From assembly GCA_014649355.1 (NCBI GenBank), contig BMSW01000008.1:186001-250000 (forward strand): a stretch of DNA of 64,000 bases. The letters run 5' to 3'. Below, piece after piece: positions 50,907-59,638 of the stretch; the first letter of the stretch is position 1, and the number at the start of each line of letters is the position of its first letter. The notes under the pieces are model-generated. The model was not told the DNA's origin, ran no database searches, and saw only the letters and a program-made list of their open reading frames with translations. This stretch comes from Streptomyces althioticus. GTDB lineage: Bacteria; Actinomycetota; Actinomycetes; Streptomycetales; Streptomycetaceae. Position numbers and translations under genes: made by a program.

Positions 50907-51740
50907 ATGAAGATCCTCATCAGCGCCGACATGGAGGGCGCCACCGGTGTCACCTGGCCGGCCGACGTCCTGCCGGGCACGCCCCAGTGGGAGCGGTGCC
51001 GGTCCATGTTCACCTCCGACGTGGACGCCGCCGTGCGCGGCTTCTACGACGGCGGTGCCGACGAGGTGCTGATCAACGAGGCCCACTGGACCATGCGCAA
51101 CCTGCTGCTGGAGCGGCTCGACGAGCGCGCCGAGATGCTCACCGGCCGGCACAAGGACCTGTCCATGGTGGAGGGCGTGCAGCGCGGCGACGTCGACGGC
51201 ATCGCCTTCGTCGGGTACCACGCGGGCGCCGGCATGGAGGGCGTCCTCGCGCACACCTTCCTCGCCAACTCCATCACGGGCGTGTGGCTCAACGACGTGC
51301 GCGCCAGCGAGGGCCTGCTCAACGCCCACGTGGCCGCCGAGTACGGAGTCCCGGTGATCCTCGTCACCGGCGACGACGTGGCCTGCGAGGACGCCCTCGG
51401 CTACGCGCCCGAGGCGCGGAAGGTCGCCGTGAAGGACCACGTGTCGCGGTACGCCGCCGTGTGCCGCACGCCGTCCCGGACGGCCGCGGACATCCGGGCG
51501 GCGGCCACGGAGGCGGCCGCGCTCGCGGTCCGCCACGAACCGGTCCGCGGCGGTCCCTTCACCGTGGCGGTGGAGTTCGACGCCGAGCACCTGGCCGGCG
51601 CCGTCACCGTCGTGCCGGGCGTGACCCGGAGCGGCGAACGCAAGGTGATCTACACCAGCGAGACCATGTACGACGCAATCCGCACCTTCAAGGCGGTCAC
51701 CACGATCGCCTCGGCCGCGGTGGAGGAGCAGTATGGCTGA
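50907..51740 (+). CDS. M55 family D-aminopeptidase (DppA-like)
   Basis: A 277-residue zinc D-aminopeptidase. It starts MKILISADMEGATGV, carrying the SxDxEG metal motif; VLINEAHWTM and FVGYHAGAGMEGVLAHT follow with the conserved His residues of the family. DppA of Bacillus, a homologue, removes D-Ala from peptides. It begins an operon of four peptidase genes and its stop overlaps the M20 gene by 8 nt. A role in use of D-amino acid peptides, such as those from cell-wall turnover, is likely. Confidence 0.9.
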   Translation: MKILISADMEGATGVTWPADVLPGTPQWERCRSMFTSDVDAAVRGFYDGGADEVLINEAHWTMRNLLLERLDERAEMLTGRHKDLSMVEGVQRGDVDGIAFVGYHAGAGMEGVLAHTFLANSITGVWLNDVRASEGLLNAHVAAEYGVPVILVTGDDVACEDALGYAPEARKVAVKDHVSRYAAVCRTPSRTAADIRAAATEAAALAVRHEPVRGGPFTVAVEFDAEHLAGAVTVVPGVTRSGERKVIYTSETMYDAIRTFKAVTTIASAAVEEQYG

Positions 51741-53037
51741 CCAGCTCGCCCTGGACGAGGTCGTGACCTTCACGTCCGACCTCATCAGGATGGACACGAC
51801 GAACCGGGGCGGGGGCGACTGCCAGGAACGCCCCGCCGCCGAGTACGCGGCGGCGCGGCTCGCCGAGGCCGGCCTGGAGCCGGTCATGCTGGAGCGCACC
51901 CCGGGCCGGACCAACGTCGTGGCGCGGCTGGAGGGCACCGACCCGTCGGCCGACGCGCTGCTGGTCCACGGCCACCTGGACGTCGTCCCGGCCGAGCCCG
52001 CCGACTGGAGCGTGCACCCCTTCTCCGGGGAGATCCGCGACGGCGTGGTCTGGGGCCGCGGCGCCGTCGACATGAAGAACATGGACGCGATGATCCTGTC
52101 CGTGGTGCGCTCCTGGGCGCGCGAGGGCGTGCGGCCCCGCCGGGACGTCGTCATCGCCTTCACCGCCGACGAGGAGGACAGCGCCGCGGACGGCGCGGGC
52201 TTCCTCGCCGACCGGCACCCGCACCTCTTCGAGGGCTGCACCGAGGGCGTCAGCGAGTCCGGCGCGTACACCTTCCACGACGGGCAGGGCCGGCAGTTCT
52301 ACCCGATCGGGGCCGGCGAGCGCGGCACCGGCTGGATGCGGCTCACCGCCCGCGGCCGCGCCGGACACGGCTCCAAGGTCAACCGGGAGAACGCGGTCAC
52401 CCGCCTCGCCGCCGCCCTCACCCGCATCGGCGAGCACGAGTGGCCGCTGCGGCTCACCCCGACCGTGCGCGCCGCGCTGACCGAGATCGCCGCCGCGTAC
52501 GGCATCGAGACGGACCTGTCCGACGTGGACGCCCTGCTGGAGAAGCTCGGCGGGGCGGCCAAGCTGGTCGAGGCCACCGTCCGCAACAGCAGCAACCCGA
52601 CGATGCTCGACGCCGGCTACAAGGTCAACGTCATCCCCGGCGAGGCCGTGGCGCACGTCGACGGGCGGTTCCTCCCCGACACCGAGGAGGAGTTCCGGGC
52701 CACCATGGACCGGCTCACCGGCCCGGACGTCGACTGGACGTTCTCCCACCACGAGATCGCCCTCCAGGCGCCGGTGGACTCGCCGACGTTCGCCCGCATG
52801 CGGGAGGCCGTCCAGGCGTTCGCGCCCGAGGCGCACACCGTGCCGTACTGCATGTCCGGCGGCACCGACGCCAAGCAGTTCGCCCGGCTCGGCATCACCG
52901 GGTACGGCTTCGCACCGCTGAAGCTGCCCGAGGGCTTCGACTACCAGGCCCTCTTCCACGGCGTGGACGAGCGCGTGCCGGTCGAGGCGCTCCAGTTCGG
53001 TGTCCAGGTGCTCGACCGGTTCCTGCGGTCGGCGTGA
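51733..53037 (+). CDS. M20/M25/M40 family metallopeptidase
   Basis: A 434-residue di-zinc peptidase. Catalytic and metal motifs are VHGHLDVVP, GRGAVDMKN, FTADEEDSA (catalytic Glu pair) and the His near the end in the lid-bearing second half (MSGGTDAKQFARLG). A dimerisation domain inserted around residues 195-320 is of normal size. Members cleave dipeptides, N-acyl amino acids or related amides. Overlaps at both ends place it firmly in the peptidase operon. Confidence 0.92.
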   Translation: MADQLALDEVVTFTSDLIRMDTTNRGGGDCQERPAAEYAAARLAEAGLEPVMLERTPGRTNVVARLEGTDPSADALLVHGHLDVVPAEPADWSVHPFSGEIRDGVVWGRGAVDMKNMDAMILSVVRSWAREGVRPRRDVVIAFTADEEDSAADGAGFLADRHPHLFEGCTEGVSESGAYTFHDGQGRQFYPIGAGERGTGWMRLTARGRAGHGSKVNRENAVTRLAAALTRIGEHEWPLRLTPTVRAALTEIAAAYGIETDLSDVDALLEKLGGAAKLVEATVRNSSNPTMLDAGYKVNVIPGEAVAHVDGRFLPDTEEEFRATMDRLTGPDVDWTFSHHEIALQAPVDSPTFARMREAVQAFAPEAHTVPYCMSGGTDAKQFARLGITGYGFAPLKLPEGFDYQALFHGVDERVPVEALQFGVQVLDRFLRSA

Positions 53038-53054
53038 AGCGAGTGGGGGAGACA

Positions 53055-55007
53055 GTGCAGACCCAGGCGTACGGCGAGTGGCCCTCGCCCGTCGACGCGG
53101 CCACGGCCGCGGCCCACGACGGCAGCCCCGAGTACGTGGGCTTCGTCGGGGACGAGGTGTGGTGGACCGAGCCCCGGCCCGCCGAGGCGGGCCGCCGCAC
53201 CCTCGTGCGGCGGCACGCGGACGGCACCGAGGAGTCCGTCCTGCCCGCGCCGTGGAACGTCCGCAGCCGCGTCATCGAGTACGGCGGCCACCCCTGGGCC
53301 GGCGCCGTGCGCGACGGCGTGCCGCTCGTGGTCTTCGCGCACTTCCCCGACCAGCGCCTCTACCGCTGGGAGCCGGGCGCCGAGCCGGTCCCGCTCACCC
53401 CGGTGTCACCGGTCGGTCTCGGGCTGCGCTGGGCCGAGCCCGTCGTGCTGCCGGAGCGCGGCGAGGTGTGGTGCGTCCTGGAGGAGTTCACCGGCGACGG
53501 CCCGAGCGACGTGCGCAGGGTCCTCGCCGCCGTCCCCCTCGACGGGTCCGCCGCCGGCGACCGGGGCGCCGTCCGGGAGCTGACCGGGGAGCGGCACCGG
53601 TTCGTCACCGGACCGCGGCTCTCGCCCGACGGGACGCGCGCCGCCTGGATCGGCTGGGACCACCCCCGCATGCCGTGGGACGGTACCGAGCTGATCGTCG
53701 CCGACGTCGCCGCGGACGGCACCCTGACCGGCGCCCGCACCGTCGCCGGAGGACCCGAGGAGTCCGTGCCGCAGGCCGACTGGACGCACGACAACCGCCT
53801 GCTGTACGCCAGCGACCGCACCGGCTGGTGGAACCTCTACCGGGACGGCGAGCCCGTCTGCCCGCGCCCCGAGGAGTTCGCCGGACCGCTGTGGAAGCTC
53901 GGCCAGCGCTGGTTCGCCCCGCTGGACGGCGGACTGATCGCCGTCCTGCACGGCAAGGGCGCCCAGCGGCTCGCCGTGCTCGACCCGGAGACCTGCGAGG
54001 TCGTCGACTCGGCGGGACCGTGGAGCGAGTTCGGCCCCACCCTCGCCGCGCTCGGCGAGCGGGTCGTCGCCGTCGGGGCGAGCCCGCACAGCTCCTACGA
54101 GGTCGTGGAGCTGGACACCCGCACCGGCCGGGCCCGCGTGATCGGCGCCGCCCACGGCGACGCCGTGGACCCCGCGTACTACCCCGAGCCCGAGGTCCGC
54201 ACCTTCACCGGACCCGACGGCCGGGAGATCCACGCCCAGGTGTACCCGCCGCGCAACCCCGACCGCACCGGTCCCGACGGCGAGCTGCCCCCGTACGTCA
54301 TCTGGTCGCACGGCGGCCCCACCGGCCGCTTCCCGCTGGTCCTCGACCTGGAGATCGCCTACTTCACCTCGCGCGGCATCGGCGTCGCCGAGGTCAACTA
54401 CGGCGGCTCCACCGGGTACGGCCGCGCGTACCGCAACCGGCTGCGCGGCGAGTGGGGCGTGGTCGACGTCGAGGACTGCGCCGCCGTCGCCCGGGCCCTC
54501 GCCGAGGAGGGCGTCGCCGACCCGGCCAGGCTGGCCGTCCGCGGCGGCAGCGCCGGCGGGTGGACCACCGCCGCCTCCCTCACCACCACCGACGTCTACG
54601 CCTGCGGCACGATCATCTACCCGGTGCTCGACCTCACCGGCTGGGGCACCGGAGAGACGCACGACTTCGAATCGCAGTACCTGGAGACGCTGATCGGGCC
54701 GCGCGCCGAGGTGCCCGAGCGGTACGAGGAGCGCTCGCCCGTCACCCACGCCGACCGGCTGAGCGTGCCGTTCCTGCTGCTGCAAGGGCTGGACGACGTG
54801 ATCTGCCCGCCCGTGCAGTGCGAGCGGTTCCTCGCCCGGCTGGCCGGCCGGGGCGTCCCGCACGCCTACCTCACCTTCGAGGGCGAGGGCCACGGCTTCC
54901 GCCGCGCGGACACCATGGTGCGCGCCCTCGAGGCCGAGCTGTCCCTGTACGCGCAGGTGTTCGGGCTGAAGGCGCCCGGCATCCCCGCCCTGGAGCTGAC
55001 GCCGTGA
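53055..55007 (+). CDS. S9 family serine peptidase (acylaminoacyl-peptidase-like)
   Basis: A 650-residue prolyl oligopeptidase-family protein with an N-terminal beta-propeller (about residues 30-390) and a C-terminal alpha/beta catalytic domain. The triad is Ser in VRGGSAGGWTTA (about residue 502), Asp in LLQGLDDVICPP and His in FEGEGHGFR. Short peptides or N-acylated ends would be cut inside the cell; no signal peptide is seen. The start is GTG 53055 with a GGGGGAG site; a GTG at 53034 overlapping the M20 stop is the alternative and would give an 8-residue longer form. Confidence 0.9.
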   Translation: MQTQAYGEWPSPVDAATAAAHDGSPEYVGFVGDEVWWTEPRPAEAGRRTLVRRHADGTEESVLPAPWNVRSRVIEYGGHPWAGAVRDGVPLVVFAHFPDQRLYRWEPGAEPVPLTPVSPVGLGLRWAEPVVLPERGEVWCVLEEFTGDGPSDVRRVLAAVPLDGSAAGDRGAVRELTGERHRFVTGPRLSPDGTRAAWIGWDHPRMPWDGTELIVADVAADGTLTGARTVAGGPEESVPQADWTHDNRLLYASDRTGWWNLYRDGEPVCPRPEEFAGPLWKLGQRWFAPLDGGLIAVLHGKGAQRLAVLDPETCEVVDSAGPWSEFGPTLAALGERVVAVGASPHSSYEVVELDTRTGRARVIGAAHGDAVDPAYYPEPEVRTFTGPDGREIHAQVYPPRNPDRTGPDGELPPYVIWSHGGPTGRFPLVLDLEIAYFTSRGIGVAEVNYGGSTGYGRAYRNRLRGEWGVVDVEDCAAVARALAEEGVADPARLAVRGGSAGGWTTAASLTTTDVYACGTIIYPVLDLTGWGTGETHDFESQYLETLIGPRAEVPERYEERSPVTHADRLSVPFLLLQGLDDVICPPVQCERFLARLAGRGVPHAYLTFEGEGHGFRRADTMVRALEAELSLYAQVFGLKAPGIPALELTP

Positions 55008-55945
55008 GCACGCCGGCCTCGCTGACGCCGCTGCGGCGCCCGCCCCGCCTCGCCCCCGGCGCCCGGGTGGCCGTGGTCGCGCCGAGCGGCCCGATCCCCG
55101 AGGAGCGGCTCGCCGCCGGGCTCGACGTGCTGCGCGGCTGGGGACTCGACCCCGTGGCCGCCCCGCACGTCCTCGGCCGGCACGGCGAGCTGGGCTACCT
55201 CGCGGGCGGCGACGCCGACCGCGCCGCCGATCTGCAGAACGCCTGGTGCGACCCGGCCGTCGACGCGGTGATCTGCGCCCGCGGCGGCTACGGCGCGCAG
55301 CGCATGGTCGACGCCCTCGACTGGGAGGCGATGCGGGCGGCGGGCCCCAAGGCGTTCGTCGGGTTCAGCGACATCACCACGCTGCACGAGGCGTTCGCGG
55401 TGCGGCTCGGCCTGGTCACCCTGCACGGGCCGATGGCCGCGGGCGTCGACTTCGTCAAGAGCGCGCGGGCCCAGGAGCACCTGCGGGCCACCCTGTTCGA
55501 CCCCGAGTCGGTGCGCACGATCCACTCCGACGGCACCGCGCTGGTCCCGGGACGCGCCCGCGGGGTGACGCTCGGCGGCTGCCTCTCCCTGATCGCCGGC
55601 GGCATCGGCACCCCGCACACCCGCGACTCCGCGCGCGGCGGACTGCTGTGCCTGGAGGACGTGGGGGAGGAGACCTACCGCCTCGACCGCTACCTCACCC
55701 AGCTGCTGCGCGCCGGGATGCTCGACGGCGTCGCCGGGCTGCTGCTGGGCTCCTGGGCGGAGTGCGACCCGTACGAGGAGGTCAGGACGCTGCTCGTGGA
55801 CCGGCTCGGCGGGCTCGGGGTGCCGGTGGCCGAGCAGTTCGGGTTCGGACACTGCGACGACGCGCTCACGCTGCCGTTCGGGGTCGCGGCCGAACTGGAC
55901 GCCGACGCGGGGACGCTGACACTGGAGGAACCGGCGCTGAGCTGA
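55004..55945 (+). CDS. LD-carboxypeptidase (S66 family, muramoyltetrapeptide carboxypeptidase)
   Basis: A 313-residue S66 peptidase. The catalytic triad is Ser in VGFSDITTLH, Glu in LCLEDVGEETYRLD and His in FGFGHCDDALT. Such enzymes trim D-Ala from muropeptide tetrapeptides in the cytoplasm during cell-wall recycling. The GTG overlaps the S9 gene stop, so all four peptidases are translationally linked. A clear terminator follows 10 bp after the stop. Confidence 0.92.
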   Translation: MSTPASLTPLRRPPRLAPGARVAVVAPSGPIPEERLAAGLDVLRGWGLDPVAAPHVLGRHGELGYLAGGDADRAADLQNAWCDPAVDAVICARGGYGAQRMVDALDWEAMRAAGPKAFVGFSDITTLHEAFAVRLGLVTLHGPMAAGVDFVKSARAQEHLRATLFDPESVRTIHSDGTALVPGRARGVTLGGCLSLIAGGIGTPHTRDSARGGLLCLEDVGEETYRLDRYLTQLLRAGMLDGVAGLLLGSWAECDPYEEVRTLLVDRLGGLGVPVAEQFGFGHCDDALTLPFGVAAELDADAGTLTLEEPALS

Positions 55946-55955
55946 CCACCGCGGC

Positions 55956-55986
55956 TCCGGGCAGGGCCGGGGACGCCCTGCCCGGA
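55956..55986 (+). terminator. Terminator of the peptidase operon
   Basis: An 11-bp perfect stem (55956-55966 with 55976-55986) with a 9-nt loop, directly after the S66 gene. Confidence 0.75.
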
Positions 55987-56000
55987 GCGCGCCGGCGTCG

Positions 56001-56006
56001 TAGGGT
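56001..56006 (+). promoter_or_regulatory. Candidate -10 TAGGGT of a leaderless GNAT gene
   Basis: TAGGGT ends 6 nt before the GTG at 56013, putting the transcript start at the start codon. The -35 is weak (CTGCCC). Confidence 0.4.
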
Positions 56007-56012
56007 GGCGGG

Positions 56013-56570
56013 GTGCCGCACACCGCTTCCCGTTACCTCACCGAAGGCCGCCGCGTGGGCCTGCGCCACTTCACCTACGACGACGCCGCCGAGTTCACCG
56101 CGCGGGCCCGGGAGAGCAAGGACCTGCACCACCCCTGGCTGTTCCCGCCGGACACCCCGGCCGCCTACGCCGCCTACGCGCAACGGCTGATCGAGGACCC
56201 CGCCAAGGCGGGGTTCCTGGTCTGCGAGAAGGAGGCGGACGGCGCCCTCGCCGGCTTCGTCAACGTCAACAACATCGTCGAGGGCGGCTTCCTCTGCGGC
56301 GCCCTCGGCTACGGCGCCTTCGCCCACGCGGCCGGACGCGGGCTGATGCGCGAGGCGCTGGACCTCGTCGTGCGGTACGCCTTCGGGCCGATGCGGCTGC
56401 ACCGGCTGGAGATCAACGTGCAGCCGGGCAACGCCGCCTCCATCGCCCTGGCCCGCGCCTGCGGCTTCCGCAAGGAGGGCTTCTCCCCGAAGATGCTCTA
56501 CATCGACGGCGCCTGGCGCGACCACGAACGCTGGGCGCTCACCAGCGAGATGCTCATCGGGGACGGCTGA
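56013..56570 (+). CDS. GNAT family N-acetyltransferase (RimJ/RimL-like)
   Basis: A 185-residue acetyltransferase of the RimL group. The start is RYLTEGRRVGLRHFTYDDAAEF, the acetyl-CoA loop is YGAFAHAAGRGLMREALDLVV, and LEINVQPGNAASIALARACGF is the typical motif B. RimL-type enzymes acetylate ribosomal proteins, peptides or antibiotics; no target is suggested by context. The GTG has no Shine-Dalgarno but follows a -10-like TAGGGT, fitting leaderless translation. Confidence 0.88.
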   Translation: MPHTASRYLTEGRRVGLRHFTYDDAAEFTARARESKDLHHPWLFPPDTPAAYAAYAQRLIEDPAKAGFLVCEKEADGALAGFVNVNNIVEGGFLCGALGYGAFAHAAGRGLMREALDLVVRYAFGPMRLHRLEINVQPGNAASIALARACGFRKEGFSPKMLYIDGAWRDHERWALTSEMLIGDG

Positions 56571-56630
56571 CCGCGCCCCGCGGAACCGCTCGCCGACGGC
56601 CTCTGTTCAGGCGGGCGTCCGACGGCTTCC

Positions 56631-58613
56631 ATGGAGATCGTGACGACGATCCGACATGAGGTACTCACGCTGCCGGCCGCGCACCCCGGCCCCGACAACC
56701 CGCTGCCCGCCCTGCGCCCCCTCGACGAGATGCACCGCATCGAGGACCGCGACAAGAAGGACCTGCCGCGCGACATGGCCCGGCAGATCGGCTACGCCCC
56801 GCTGCACAGCCTGCTGCCGGTCCCCGTCCGCGACGGCTACGACCGGGACCGCGCGCCCCGGCCCCTCGACGCCCTCGTCATCGAGAACGACCGCCTGCGC
56901 GCCACGGTCCTGCCCGGCCTCGGCGGCCGGATCGCCTCCCTCGTCCACAAGCCCGCCGGCCGCGAACTGCTGTACGTGAACCCGGTGTTCCAGCCCGCCA
57001 ACTTCGCGCTCAACGGCGCCTGGTTCTCCGGCGGCATCGAGTGGAACATCGGCGCGACCGGCCACACCACCCTGTCCTGCTCGCCCGTGCACGCGGCCCG
57101 CGTCCCCGCACCGGACGGCGGGGAGATGCTGCGCCTGTGGGAGTGGGAGCGGCTGCGCGACCTGCCCTTCCAGGTCGACCTGTGGCTGCCCGACGGCTCC
57201 GACTTCCTCTACGTCGGCGCGCGGATCCGCAACCCGCACGAGCGGCAGACCCCCACCTACTGGTGGTCCAACATCGCCGTCCCCGAGGACTGCCGCGTCC
57301 TCGCCCCCGCCGAGGAGGCCTACCACTTCGGCTACGAACAGCGCCTGCGCCGCGTCCCCGTCCCGGAGTGCGACGGCGTCGACCGCACCTACCCCCCGAA
57401 CAGCACGTACGCCGCGGACTACTTCTACGAGGTCCCGGAGGAGCGCCGCCGCTGGATCGCCGCGCTGGACGGCGACGGCCACGGGCTCGTGCAGACCTCC
57501 ACCGACACCCTGCGCGGCCGGAAGCTGTTCGTGTGGGGGCGCGGGCCCGGCGGACGGAGCTGGCAGCAGTGGCTCACCGAACCCGGCACCGGCGGCTACT
57601 GCGAGATCCAGGCCGGCCTCGCCCGCACCCAGCTGGAGCACGTCCGTCTGGAACCGGCGAGCGAGGTGTCCTGGCTGGAGGCCTACGGCCCCTTCGAGGC
57701 GCGGCGTGAAGGGGAGTGGGGCGCCGTCCTCGACGAGGCGGAGGCCCGCCTCGAGGGGGTGCTGCCGCGTGCGGACGTCGCCGCGGCGTACGCGGCCTGG
57801 CTGCCGTACGCCGACACCGAGCCCGGCGAGCGGCTGGCCGCCGGGTCCGGGTGGGGCGCGCTCGAGGTGCTGCGGGCCGGCTGGAAGCTGCCCGGCACGC
57901 CCTTCGACGAGAGCACCCTCGGCGAGCAGCAGGAACCCTGGCTGCATCTGCTGCGCGCCGGTTCCTTCCCCGAGCCGCCCGGCAGCCGGCCGCCCGGCGG
58001 GACGCTGGTCGCCCGGCACTGGCGGGACATGCTGGAGACGGCGCCCGCGACCGGGCTCACCGAGTACCACCTGGGCGTCGCCCAGTGGCACGGCGGCGAC
58101 CGGGCGCAGGCGGTGCGCAGCTGGGAGCGGGGACTGGCGCAGGACGGTCCGTCCTGGCCGGCCCTGCGCTGTCTCGCCGTCGCCGACCGGGAGGAACGCC
58201 ACCCCGAGCGCGCCGCCGACCGCTATGTCCGGGCCTTCGACGACCTGTGCCGCGAGGCCGGGGAGGCCGGCGGCGGCACGGCGGCCGACACGGCGGGGGA
58301 GTGGACCGCCGCCGTGGCAGCCCTCGGGCGGGAGGCGATCGAGGCGCTGCTCGCGGTGGGGCGCACCACGGACGCCCGGTCGGTGTGGGAGCGGCTGGCC
58401 CCCGCCACCCGGGCGCGCGGACGCTTCCGGCTGATCGAGGCGGACCTGCTGCTCGCCGAGGGACGGAACGAGGAGGCCCGCGCCGTGTTCGATGCGGGCT
58501 TCGAGGTCGCCGACCTGCGCGAGGGCGACGAGGTCATCGGGCGGCTGTGGGCGCGGCTGACGGACGAACCGCTGCCGGAGCGGTACGACTTCCGGATGCG
58601 GCCCACACCCTGA
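56631..58613 (+). CDS. DUF5107 domain protein with TPR-like C-terminus
   Basis: A 660-residue protein. The N-terminal 370 residues match the DUF5107 layout, an aldose-1-epimerase-like beta-sandwich: LVIENDRLRATVLPGLGGRIASLV, then WFSGGIEWNIGATGHT and TYWWSNIAVPED are its recognisable parts. From about residue 430 the protein is helical with TPR-like units (GVAQWHGGDRAQAVRSWERGL, VADREERHPERAADRYVRAF). Such proteins are associated with carbohydrate metabolism in actinobacteria, but no activity is proven. There is no signal peptide. The gene starts 61 bp after the GNAT gene. Confidence 0.85.
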   Translation: MEIVTTIRHEVLTLPAAHPGPDNPLPALRPLDEMHRIEDRDKKDLPRDMARQIGYAPLHSLLPVPVRDGYDRDRAPRPLDALVIENDRLRATVLPGLGGRIASLVHKPAGRELLYVNPVFQPANFALNGAWFSGGIEWNIGATGHTTLSCSPVHAARVPAPDGGEMLRLWEWERLRDLPFQVDLWLPDGSDFLYVGARIRNPHERQTPTYWWSNIAVPEDCRVLAPAEEAYHFGYEQRLRRVPVPECDGVDRTYPPNSTYAADYFYEVPEERRRWIAALDGDGHGLVQTSTDTLRGRKLFVWGRGPGGRSWQQWLTEPGTGGYCEIQAGLARTQLEHVRLEPASEVSWLEAYGPFEARREGEWGAVLDEAEARLEGVLPRADVAAAYAAWLPYADTEPGERLAAGSGWGALEVLRAGWKLPGTPFDESTLGEQQEPWLHLLRAGSFPEPPGSRPPGGTLVARHWRDMLETAPATGLTEYHLGVAQWHGGDRAQAVRSWERGLAQDGPSWPALRCLAVADREERHPERAADRYVRAFDDLCREAGEAGGGTAADTAGEWTAAVAALGREAIEALLAVGRTTDARSVWERLAPATRARGRFRLIEADLLLAEGRNEEARAVFDAGFEVADLREGDEVIGRLWARLTDEPLPERYDFRMRPTP

Positions 58614-58620
58614 CGGAGGC

Positions 58621-58968
58621 TCAGGCGCGACGGTCCGCGTACTCGTAGACCGCCCCGTCCGGGTGGCGTGCGATCAGGTTGCGGCCGACGGGGGTGGGCA
58701 GCGGTCCGGCGAGGACGGCCGCGCCCATCTCCTCCAGCACCTGGCGGGTCTCGTCGACATCCTTGACCGCGATGGTCGCGGCGACCTTGCGCAGCACGTC
58801 CAGCTGGGCCTCGGGGCCGCTCATCAGCAGGAAGCAGCCGACCGCGGCGACCTGGACGCCCTCCCGTTCGAACCGCATGGCGGTCCCGCCCGCCAGCCGC
58901 TCGTAGAAGGGGATGGCGGTCTCGATGTCGTCGACGCAGACGCGCAGTGTGGCACCCAGAATCTCCAT
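58621..58968 (-). CDS. VOC family protein (glyoxalase-like)
   Basis: A 115-residue single vicinal-oxygen-chelate domain. It runs ILGATLRVCVDDIETAIPFYERL to IARHPDGAVYEYAD, with beta-alpha-beta units as expected; metal-binding positions are not fully conserved at this length. Function could be lyase, resistance or binding. It is convergent with the DUF5107 gene (stop codons 7 bp apart). Confidence 0.8.
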   Translation of the reverse strand: MEILGATLRVCVDDIETAIPFYERLAGGTAMRFEREGVQVAAVGCFLLMSGPEAQLDVLRKVAATIAVKDVDETRQVLEEMGAAVLAGPLPTPVGRNLIARHPDGAVYEYADRRA

Positions 58969-59089
58969 GGGACCGAGCCTAGTTGGCCGGTCCGAGCGGC
59001 GGGCGGGGCGCGGACGATCTCCACACCACTCCCTCCCGCCGTACGACCACGGCGAGTTACCGGGTCCTGGGCACGGGTACCCGGATGCC

Positions 59090-59512
59090 ATGCAGCGTTT
59101 GGAGCACATGCAGCATCTGGACAAGCACCTGGCGGACCAACTGGCCCACGTGGCCCGGGAGTCCGTGCGGGCCGAACTGCGGGAGCAGACGCGGGGGCAG
59201 CGCCGCAAGGCGGCCCTCTACGCCGGTTCCGGCGCCGCCGCGCTGTACGCGGGCGCGGCCGTCGCCCTCGCCGTGGGCCTCGCCCTGGACCTGGTCCTGC
59301 CGGGCTGGGCGGCGGCCCTGATCACGGCGGTGATCCTGGCCGCGGTCGCCTTCGCCCTGCGGACGGCGGCCCGCCCGGCCGCACCGGGCGCCACCGCGGC
59401 GGGCGGGACGGGGGCAGCGGGCTCCGCCTCCGTGCCCCCGGTGCCGTCCACGCCGCCCACGGTCGGAACCGACCGCGCCCCGGGCACCGACCGCATCCCG
59501 GGCAAGGGCTGA
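59090..59512 (+). CDS. Small holin-like membrane protein
   Basis: A 140-residue protein. An N-terminal helix (MQRLEHMQHLDKHLADQLAH, His/Gln-rich) precedes two membrane helices (about residues 44-68 and 74-93) and a Pro/Gly/Thr-rich tail ending PGKG. This layout matches the phage-holin-family (superfamily III/YqjE-like) proteins common in actinobacterial chromosomes; no phage genes are near. No ribosome site precedes the ATG. A longer frame open from 58913 is ignored because the VOC gene occupies that DNA on the other strand. Confidence 0.65.
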   Translation: MQRLEHMQHLDKHLADQLAHVARESVRAELREQTRGQRRKAALYAGSGAAALYAGAAVALAVGLALDLVLPGWAAALITAVILAAVAFALRTAARPAAPGATAAGGTGAAGSASVPPVPSTPPTVGTDRAPGTDRIPGKG

Positions 59513-59638
59513 GGCCGAGGCGACACCCTGGTACGGCAGTGGCGGCAGCACGCAGCCGTACCCGCCCCGACGTTTGGCGGTCCCGCACAGGGGGACGCGG
59601 AAGTCTCCCGACGTACGCGACCGCGCCGGAGGCGAACC

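Noticed and set aside
59090..59512. Prophage remnant, suggested by a holin-like protein
   Set aside because: No phage structural, integrase or lysis genes are nearby; this family is common in actinobacterial chromosomes.
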